Assembly (NCBI GenBank): GCA_013407085.1 | Contig: JACCGJ010018523.1 | Location: forward strand, 81,783 to 145,782 | Reading direction: 5' to 3' | DNA: 64,000 nucleotides | Origin: Atriophallophorus winterbourni | Taxonomy: Eukaryota > Platyhelminthes > Trematoda > Plagiorchiida > Microphallidae | Shown here: piece after piece, positions 55,240-64,000 of the stretch | Layout of the letters: each line of letters begins with the position of its first letter | How positions within the stretch are numbered: position 1 is the stretch's first letter | The notes under the pieces: model-generated | The model's input: only the letters and a program-made list of their open reading frames with translations | The model's database searches: none | What the model was told of the DNA's origin: nothing | Made by a program: the position numbers and the translations under genes

Positions 55240-57670
55240 TCGGACTTATAGGAAATGACGAAGAGACTGAGCAGTCAAACTTTTTTGTTGGGATAGTTCG
55301 AAATATAAGTCTGTTTCGAAAGGAAGACGTATTTCTTGCAGGAATTCGTAGAAGATTCCGTGCGGTAGGGTGGTATCATCAATGCGCCAGTTTTGATTAA
55401 GTTGATGTAAACGAGGTAATCTGGAAGACAAATACTGAAGGGCCAAGTGAATGTTCGATATGAAAGTTGTAAAACTAATTTCACTATTATTATCCCGGAA
55501 ATGTCATGATTATATAATTCTTCTAGCGAGATATCTAGGTTGAAAAGTGCAGTTAATTTTTCCATAGTTAGCAATTAATCTAGATGTGTATTGAAATCAT
55601 ATAAAGAGGCGCAAATTCTTGTTATTCGGAAGAAGATTTTAGAGTTTAGCACAGTTATTCAGGTAAACTTTTTTCCTTACTTTTGCGCCTAATCTCGGTG
55701 TTTCCTTTATGTTATCTAGGCTTATTGAACTATACGTAGATTCTTGTCGGATATGAACAGTCGAATTTTTATTGATATTATTTGATGTTATTCTAATAAA
55801 CATTATTATGTTGTCTAATTCTACGGAACCTTATTGCTTCTAGCATGAGCTGCTTATACCTTTCACTATCTGATTGATTCGAGCGATTTCGAATGATTGA
55901 TGTGGTAAAAGTACATTGTACTTTTTGCAAAACGATGCTATCGGTATTGTTTATGCTGCAATATATTATATTACAGTAATAAAAATAGGTACACTGAAAG
56001 GTTTATTAAGTTCTAACTTACCGCGTTGGAGAGTAGAAAACTTATGTTATATTTACACTCTGCTTCTCCTTCGGGATCACGTGATGTATAAGCTTGTTGA
56101 ATGTAAGCATTGCAGGATAACTGAACCCAAGATAACGTGTGTATTCGATCATTTGAATGAGCTTACTATTATGATGAATTGGTCTATCAGATATTGTACA
56201 TCTTAAAGTCATAAACTTAAATTTACCTTCATAGAATGAAAGACCATTAATTTTACCACAGTTATATAATGCAGGCAAATATTTGTTCAGAGTGGCAAAG
56301 TAATTTTGTGCTCCTAAAGGTGAGAGAGAAATTACTACTTTCATTTCATCTGTAAACAAGAATAATTTACAAGGAGATATGACCTATGTTCATCGTTTAT
56401 ATTTATGATAGAATGTAATGAATCTAAATACTGCCTGGTATCACGCTATTTGGGATAGTCAGGGTGCACGATATGTGAACATTGACCTCAACGCATTGTG
56501 TTTGATCCATAAGGAGAGAGATTAGACAAGAAGAGGTTTCTTACGTATAACAAATGAACGCAGCCTTAAAAATAACAGTTTATTTGGTACTGTCGAAAGC
56601 TTTTGTTTTATCAACAAAGACTACTATGACCGCTGAACCATTTTCAAGTGAGCTTGTGATAAAGTCCATGTATTATAACCAGCAAGTAATGCAAGATTTT
56701 TGGCGAAGAAAGCCGTGCTTTGCATTGTAAAACACTCTAGGTTTAAGTTATTATAGTATAGTTTTCTTTAAGTTTGTTCACATAATCTTGATATGAAAGT
56801 TGTATAGCTCATAGGTCGGTAGTATGTGACAAAAGTGTTTCTCGCGTAATTTGTAGCTAAGTATAACAATTGGGTGATTTCATTCTGCTGAAAAGGTGCA
56901 AGTATTCAGTGTACCAGTTAGAGAAGTTGACTTGTTGTATAAACGTAGTTTAACTCGTTGTAAAGTTAAAGTATAGAATGAATTCTTCACAGATTGCATC
57001 ATGGGAAGTAATGATTGTTTCACCTACGAAAGAAGTAAAATTTTAGATAATAAAATCTATGCTGCTGGGTGAAAAGCTTACTTAGTGATTTTGGCTTATC
57101 CTGATTTATAAGGGCTTAGTTTTCATCGTCTCTAAGTGTTTTCTAAAGTGTATCTGTGACTTCTTAATGTTACATAAGAGCGAAGAAGAGCGAAAATGTC
57201 ATGCGTTTTCTTTTCTGTTTTCCGAGCTTTCGTTAATTTTGTACGCCTACTGAGCCTAATGAAGCCTTTCTATCTAACTCTTTGATTTTTAATGCCGTTG
57301 TGATATCCATGGTGAAGAAGAATCCGCTGTAATCTTTTGTTTTATTTAATTTTGAAATTAGAATCCAGTTAATGTGGTTGTAGGTTTGCTTAACATAATA
57401 ACATAATATTTGGAATGATTATATTCTATGGTCATCGTTAATATAGGATGGAATTACCTCCAGGCTATCTGGAGACAGGTTCAGAGTGAAGACTAGGTCT
57501 GGAATTTCGAAATATCTAGTAGGCTTGTCAATAAATTGCTTATATCCTAGTAAGTTCAAAGTTCTGATAGAAGATGTATAGCAACTGTGATGTACAGGAT
57601 CATGGCAGTTTAACTTTCGCATGTTGAAGTCACCAGTGATGATTTTATGATACTTTAATAAACGCATTAT
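55240..57670 (-). mobile_element. LINE with endonuclease and RT, degenerate
   Basis: Minus-strand order. 57419-57667: APE endonuclease (HKIITGDFNMRKLNCHD with GDFN intact, then IDKPTRYFEIPDLVFTL). About 56580-56640: VVFVDKTKAFDS (RT motif A). 56042-56359: LFTDEMKVVISLSPLGAQ (motif C as FTDE) and YTRYLGFSYPAML. 55246-55574: C-terminal pieces. Frameshifts and AT-rich gaps separate the parts. Clade not determined. Confidence 0.7.
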
Positions 57671-57899
57671 TTGAAAAATTCATTTTAGAGATAGTTGCAG
57701 ACGGTGGATAATAAATGCAACTCATTCAGAGATTTGTAGATTGTAATACAATCCTTTTTGAGACTTCCAGTTCTGATATACTAGGTGAGTAAAAATTATC
57801 AGTTGTGAACCTTGAATGAACATAGATAAGATCACCGGAATCACGTTTTTAAGTTCAATCATCCCTGAATATCTGTTAATTGCGTATCATAAGTGTTGA

Positions 57900-59110
57900 T
57901 TATACAAAACCCGGAAAGGTAACGAATTTTAAAGCCAAAATTTACCTGCGAGATCCCATCATCCCTTATTGTTTCAAACCTCGTCGTCTTCCGTACAACT
58001 TACGGCCTAAAATAAAGAAGGAATTTGCTGGGAAATGGAACCATCCTAAGGGTCGAAAAATCCTTTTGGACATGCTCCTATTTACTTGTACTTAAAGCAG
58101 ATGGCAACGTAAGAATGTGTAGTGACTAAAAAACAACTGTGAACAGATTTCCACTTGCTGACCAATGCCCGCTACTGAGAATAGAGGAAGTGTACGCACG
58201 CCTGGCTGGGAGAAACCCTTTACGAAACTAGACTTCAGTCATGCTTACTCCAAATACGAATTGGATGAATGTTCCCATCATCTTACCACCAATCCAACTC
58301 ATATTGTTTTGTTCAACTATACACGCCTGCCGTTTGGCATCAGAGTAGCACCTGAAAAAAATCGAACGCGTGGTTAATAACTTATTTGGCGATATAACAT
58401 CTGTGATTACATAGAGCATCTGTTTGTCGGAAAGTCGTACGACGAACACTTTGAAATGCTTAATTACGTACTTCATGGAAGAAGAACGAAAAGTACGTTT
58501 GAAGAAATCTCAGTGCAAATTTGTGGTTGATTCTCTTGAATACTCGGGTTTCAAACTCGATCGATTCGGCTAACCTAACCGAATGAAACCCATCCTGGAG
58601 ACGTCTGCAACACGAAACGAAACGGAACTACGAACATTCATCGGCATGCTATTTCATCACCAACGATTTTTGACCAAACTTTATACTATTCTTTCTCTTT
58701 TGCATGATTTGCTAAAACAGGGTGTAAAGTATGCTTGGTCCACAAGAGAGAAACAATCTTTTGAAAAAGCCAAAAGCCTTCTAGCTTCCTCAGGTATCTT
58801 GATTCATTCTGTTTCTAAGAAACCTCTTTTTCTTCAATGTGACGCTTCGACGTACGGCGTTGATGCGATGATTGGTCACAAAGATGATTGTAAAGAAATT
58901 CGTCCAATTTCGTTTGCATAACGTACACTGCATTCTTTAGAAAAAATGCTCACAATCGGACAAGAACGCTTTTGCCGTAGTGTTCGGAATGAAAAGTTTA
59001 CATCAGTACATATGGGGAAATGTTTTCGAATTATTGACTGATCATAAACTACTCTTGTCAACAGCATCAGAGAAACAAAACACCAGACCCAATAATGTTG
59101 TTGGCGTCAT
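57900..59110 (+). mobile_element. Ty3/gypsy LTR retrotransposon pol remnant
   Basis: In order: KIYLRDPIIPYCFKPRRLPY (start of RT), FTKLDFSHAYSKYELDE (motif A region), FNYTRLPFGIRVAPE, then after frameshifts LRTFIGMLFHHQRFL and FLQCDASTYGVDAMIG (RNase H start), and a decayed QNTRPNNVV-type end. The YxDD block is lost. No LTRs recognised. Ends abruptly against the next element. Confidence 0.75.
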
Positions 59111-59144
59111 TCGGTTGATGTCAACCATGGATGCACACCCATGA

Positions 59145-60800
59145 CTAAACTATCCGATTCGGGAGGAACAATCTCTCCCGCAGCGCTTGTAAAGATAGGT
59201 AGAGCTCGGTCAATTGGCGTTAGTTACATGCCGGCGGCGTGATCTGCGCTTAGCAGTTAAGAGCTGTATCTGCTCCCTTCCCGCTTGCAGGCGACGCGTT
59301 ACCAAATGCCTTTAATGTGAGCAGTCAAGAGCGATATCTTACCAGCTCGCGGGTATAATGCCAAGAGCTTTCCTATTTCTTTTGTAAGCTTTCTTTGTAT
59401 TGCAACACATTATAAAGTAGATCTTTTGGAATACGGCCATTTTCCATTCTGTAGACGTGGCCAAGCCAAGCCAGGCAGCGTTGTCGTTAACATGCTCTGT
59501 CGACCAGCTTTTGAACGCACTTAAGCATTAGTCACTTTGTTCATCCCGGATATGTACAAGATACGATGGATGCTTCGTAGATGGAAAGAATTCAGCTTCC
59601 GTTCGTGTCTTGCGTGAGTGGTTCAGGTTTCACTGCCGTACAGTAAATCATTTAGTACACACGCGCTGTATATAATCATATTTTTCTTTATAGTCAAATT
59701 TAAGTTGTCCCAAACACGATAGTTCAATTAAGGCAAAATGACAGCTGCTCTGTCTAGCGAGATGTTATCCGCAATGGCCGAACCAAGATATGTGAAATGA
59801 TGTACTAGTTCAAGCTGACAGTTTCTAACAGTGATAATTGGATTCGATGCAATCCGTTGACCGAAAACTTTGGTCTTGCTCATGCAGCTTGTTAGCGCAT
59901 ATTTTTTCCTTGCCGACAAAATACAGTCCATGAGGGACTGGAAGTGTTACTGTGAGTGAGCAAAAATGGTTGCATCGTCGACAAACAGCAGGTCACGGAT
60001 TAGAACATCCTGTTCCTTGGTTTGTACTCTCAACCGGTTCATGTTAAAAAGCATGCCATCACCTCGTGTGCGTAGGTAAATGCCTTTAGTTCTCATCCTA
60101 AAATATAGCTTCTGAAGCAGAGCATAAAATGCCGAACAGGTTGGTAGCAAGATCGCACACTTGTGTAACGTCTCGGCAAATTTCAAATGCTTCTGAACTG
60201 AAACTGTCAAATGGACTGAGCCTTTCATGCAAGATCAGAGCGAAATAAGGAGTTTGAACAGTCTTGGTTGCAGCGTATCAGATCAAGCAGTTTGAAAAGA
60301 CCCTACCTGCTGACGTGCCTTCCTTAATTCAATAAAAACAGCGTATAATGGCATGCACTGTTCCCCACACTTTTCTTTAAGTTTTTTTAGTTGAACCATT
60401 TCGAGATTCGGAGTTATATCTATTAGCTGAAATATATAGCCAGGTCTGTAAGACTTTAGCAAACAATTTGCCTACAACATTCAGAATGTATATTCCTCTG
60501 CAACAATTGTAGTCGCCTTTATCTCTCATATTCCTAAATAGCTGATGATCTTCGTGTCTCCCATCTCTCATTAGGCACACTCCTGCCAGCACTGGAGAAT
60601 CACATGATGAAGAGAATGTAATAATTCTGTTTCACAGCATTTGATGAGCTCAGGTGGGATTCCGTCGTCACCAACAGCCTACCCATTTTATAAGCGGTCG
60701 ATTACCCTATTGAGCTCATTAAGAGCAGAGGGGGTATTTAGATGTTCAATGGTTGATAAACGCTGAACATCTCAGCATGCCTTCGAAGTTCGTCTACCTC
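59145..60800 (-). mobile_element. RTE-type LINE, degenerate
   Basis: Minus-strand order: GDDGIPPELIKCCETELLHS; RDKGDYNCCRGIYILNVVGK (KGD-NYRGI block typical of RTE); RTRGDGMLFNMNRLRVQT; LIRDLLFVDDATIFAHS (motif C FADD changed to FVDD); and 59728-59931 KTKVFGQRIASNP with VHHFTYLGSAIADNISLD. The block spelling is characteristic of the RTE clade. Stops and frameshifts present. Confidence 0.8.
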
Positions 60801-60835
60801 TCATATTATGAAGCCTAAGTGGGGACCCAATAAAC

Positions 60836-62430
60836 CTTCTAGAGAAAAAGATAGCACGACTTTCTGCTTCTGTGAAATACAAGTTAGACTTATTTCCGGT
60901 TATGCGCAGACACGAACTCTGTAACTCACTTTCAAATGTTGAGATTCGTCTTCTAGAACGTCTAGGAAGAAAGGCTTTAAGCAGTGACTCAATGACGAGA
61001 TCATTAAATTACCTTTCGAAGACCAGGTGTATCCCGTCAACACATGATATTCCCTCCATAATATACCACGAAGAGTATAATGAAATAGTCACTTCTGATG
61101 CGGTCACAATAAGTCAGGATTTCTCTTTGTTCTTCAGCACCTCGTTTAATAACAACCCTCACCATTCACCAGAAAACAACAGCACTCACTTAAATACTAT
61201 TGACTCCTTTACTTTTTCTGTAAAAGAAGTAAAAGACATTTCTCATCGAAGTAAAATATCTTATAAGCCTGATGATGTAGGTTTCATTTCAGCCATCTTA
61301 CACAACGATAATGAAAACTTTCCTTTACTTTTATTAAATCTTTTCAATATTTCTCTCAAATGTGGAACTTTACCAACTCATTGGAAACACTCTGTTATTA
61401 TCCCACGTTTAAAATCTGGTAATTCGAACCTCGTTACGAATTATCGCCCTATCAATCATATTCCTATTCTGTCTAGGTTATTTGAAAGGTTATTCAAAAA
61501 TTCTTTGTTGGGCTACCTTGGTCCAGATGCGTTCTCTCCAGTCCAACATGGATTCCTTAGCCCAAATGTATTGGGTACCCTGCCAGTTAGAAAGACTTAG
61601 AATTCATAACGGTTTCACTTGAACAAGGAATAGCAGTGAGTGTTGATTCTTGGACATAAGCAACGCTTCGATCGGGTTCCTCAACGCTACTCATTTGAAG
61701 TTATCCGTTAGGTATTCAGGGCCTTTATTAAGATGGTCCGTTCTTTTCTAGCTGACCGAACCTCGGTTCTCGTTAATGGTGTTACCTTAACTAATCAGCG
61801 ATTCCAAGTGGAGTAATTTTCAAAGGCAGCGTTCTAGGTCCACTTCTTTTTCTTATCTATGTTATTGATCTACAAAATGTTGTAGATCACTCTGAGCTAT
61901 TTATCTTCGCGGATCACATAAAATTAGTCTTAACATCTCCTCCTGGTGAAGTGTCACAGGCTCTGATATCCCTTAACCGTGATCTTGCCTCTCTATCTAG
62001 CTGGGGCTCACAACGGGGATTAGAATTTTCTGCTTCTAAGACACAATATATAGGATTACGTTGTTCAATACCTTCTAACATACTCACGATAAATGGCTCA
62101 ACCATCACACCTTTTGCAAAAATTAGGGACCTTGGATTCAGATACTCCTCTTCTCTCAATTTTAATGAACAAGCTATACACCTCATCGCGAGAGCAAGAC
62201 AAAACTTTAGCCTAATTAACCATAAATTCCTTTTACGCGAGAGTAAAATAGCATTTATAAGATGAAGGTCCTACAATTCTCGATTATTGTAAGATCATCA
62301 ATTCTCACATGGTGGCGCAGCTTTTTCGCTTCGAGAGACTAAACGTTATTTCACCAAAATAACTTGGGCTATTCATCTCCTTGCCTTATCTTGAAAAAGG
62401 TGTAATTTTATGAAGTCAGACCACTATAGT
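60836..62430 (+). mobile_element. LINE, second clade, RT region
   Basis: A 242-codon frame at 60872-61600 covers the pre-RT region and RT start (PTHWKHSVIIPRLKSGNSNL, VTNYRPINHIPILSRLFERL, SPVQHGFLS). After frameshifts come GVIFKGSVLGPLLFLIYVID (motif B) and 61914-62270 with LFIFADHIKLVL (motif C FADD changed to FADH), SSWGSQRGLEFSASKTQYIG, IRDLGFRYSSSLNFNEQA and ARARQNFSLINHKFLLRES. Best preserved member of the family at 52510. Confidence 0.82.
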
Positions 62431-62466
62431 ACGCAGGGAATTCGTCTGAATCTGCTTCTTTTCTGA

Positions 62467-62502
62467 CATATATATATATTTTATATACATATATATTATA
62501 CC
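62467..62502. repeat. (TA)n-rich microsatellite
   Basis: Interrupted TATATA run. Confidence 0.7.
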
Positions 62503-63380
62503 TCTTACTTTAATACTATAGATATCTATAACTCTAATTTAAACATAGCATGGACGACCACAATGTGAATTGAATCGAAGCAAATGCAACCTAGACCATA
62601 TTTGTTATACCATAATGATCAATTCTCATCTTTTTATGTGTTAGGTGTTTGCCAATGGCCAACCAACTGACATCAAATGGAATGATGCTTTTTTCCAGAA
62701 CCTAAAGATGTTGAACTTGTATGTCTGAGTAAAGATGGAGAATCCCGGCGATATAAAATGAATCAGTTGAGTGAATCAGTTGGCTAGAACAATGTCAATG
62801 ACAGCACAATCAATTTGAATCTATGTATATGGACGGAGTTGCCACATATACACACTGAATGACGGACTAAGAATTTGTGAAGACTGAGTGAGCGAGCTAC
62901 TTGCATTCGGATGCATTAAAGTCAAAAGCTGATACCGCCAGGAAAGAGATTCATATAAATTGAAATTTTTGAGCGGCTTGCCGGACATTATCATTGATTT
63001 TCAGTTCGGTTAAACTATGAATCATACAACATGTCACTTTTTAAATGTTTTCTTGAAACTGCCGGTTAGCAATCGGCTGTCCAAAGGTGAGCAATCCTCT
63101 GATAGTTTATGTTCACCGTAGGAAATTCTCTTCCAATGGTAGGGGAACCCGAGGAAATTGTGGTCAAACCAATATTTCATAAAGCGTAGATAAACATGTG
63201 TAAATTGATTCAATTTAGAGTTCTCTCAGTTTGATGGGCGTTTTTAATGGAAAATGTTCCTTAATCGGAGGTACCCTTTTCAGGTTCTGCTTCTATGAAA
63301 AAGAATACTAAAAACGAAGAGCTATAATTCCGCTGATTACAATTAATATCTATTTTACCCAGCATGTGCTTAATAATATC
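62503..63380. other. No feature recognised
   Basis: No frame longer than about 60 codons with any motif. Confidence 0.4.
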
Positions 63381-63383
63381 CTC

Positions 63384-64000
63384 CCGATCTCAAAATTGCT
63401 AGAGTCAAATTCGAGCACATGCTACAGCTTGAAATGATCCGTCCTTCCTCAAGCTCCCGGTCTACACCACTACATATGTTTCTCAAGAAGACCTCAAATG
63501 ACTGGAGGCCATGTGGCGAATTCCACGCCCTTAACTACCGAACGGTGCCAGACAGATGCCCGGTACCACATATCCACGATTTTTCTTTGAATCTTTGTGC
63601 CACAACTATCCTTACTAAGCTCGATTTTGTTCGTGATTACTACCACATCATGGTACCTGAGGAAGACATACCTAAAACGGCACTCACAACTCAATTTGGC
63701 TTATGCGAATTCACTCGGAAGCTCTTTGGTCTGAGAAACGCTGCACAAACTTTCCAACGTTTCATCAACGAAATCCTGAGAGGCTTGCCGTTCGCCTACG
63801 CATACATCGACGACGTCTCAATTGTCAGCAACTCTACAGAGGAGCACGTCAAGCACATCCGTCTAGTTTTAGAGCGTTTCGTAAATTACTGGATCAAGAT
63901 CAACCCAAGTAAATGCATTTTTGGCACGGATTCACTGGATTTCCTGGGTCATCGCATCACAAGATCATTCCAAACATTGCAAAAATCATTGCACCGCTGA
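63384..64000 (+). mobile_element. Ty3/gypsy reverse transcriptase (CsRn1-like), runs to window edge
   Basis: Open for over 200 codons: LKIARVKFEHMLQLEMIRPS, SRSTPLHMFLKK, WRPCGEFHALNYRTVPDRCP, TKLDFVRDYYHIMVPEEDIP (motif A), FGLRNAAQTFQRFINEILRG, AYAYIDDVSIVSNS (catalytic YIDD intact) and INPSKCIFGTDSLDFLGHRI. Block wording matches the CsRn1-type gypsy group known in trematodes. The frame turns atypical after LGHRITRS and reaches a TGA at the last three bases, so a late frameshift is likely. The largest undamaged transposon frame in the window. Confidence 0.85.

Overview
This window looks like nuclear DNA of a digenean trematode (fluke). Five secreted proteins lie in the first 24 kb. Four clearly carry the trematode eggshell synthesis (TES) domain and the fifth is a probable, very diverged relative. 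The rest is AT-rich, intron-containing DNA full of decayed non-LTR, Penelope-like, Ty3/gypsy and Mutator-like elements. A liver-fluke-like (fasciolid) source is plausible, but species cannot be fixed from the sequence alone.

Layout. 0-24 kb is an eggshell gene cluster: TES genes at 25-768 (+), 6158-6643 (+), 14263-15024 (-) and 23634-24185 (+), with the diverged member at 9605-10135 (+). All five are single-exon with signal peptides. Between them lie a short Mutator-like element (3390-4675) with minisatellite-like inverted repeats and a 9-bp target duplication, several LINE fragments, a nearly full-length but broken minus-strand LINE (18097-22190), and two families of repeats carrying hammerhead-ribozyme motifs.

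24-34.6 kb is gene-poor. It holds LINE pieces, a Penelope-like GIY-YIG remnant (about 30.1-30.5 kb), a second Mutator-like element with minisatellite inverted repeats (30715-31507), and more hammerhead-type repeats.

34.7-49.0 kb holds two conserved minus-strand genes, assembled here exon by exon. SNRNP35 (U11/U12 snRNP 35 kDa protein; 3 exons, 216 aa) covers 34669-42476. A UBAP2/UBAP2L/Lingerer homologue (6 exons, 888 aa, three introns of only 28-30 bp) covers 43021-48990. They lie head to tail. A poly(A) signal for the upstream gene sits about 35 bp before a splice acceptor just ahead of the SNRNP35 start, which suggests a trans-spliced polycistron. Their long introns are full of a roughly 250-bp SINE-like repeat.

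49-64 kb has no recognisable host gene. It is a nested mass of retroelements: LINEs of at least two clades, an RTE-type LINE, and two gypsy polymerase fragments, one of which reaches the right edge.

The eggshell proteins would be secreted by vitelline cells and cross-linked through tyrosine/DOPA into eggshell. The two housekeeping genes act in minor-spliceosome splicing and in RNA granule/translation control. Least ordinary signals: the hammerhead ribozymes, the minisatellite-ended Mutator elements, the micro-introns and the possible UBAP2L-SNRNP35 operon.
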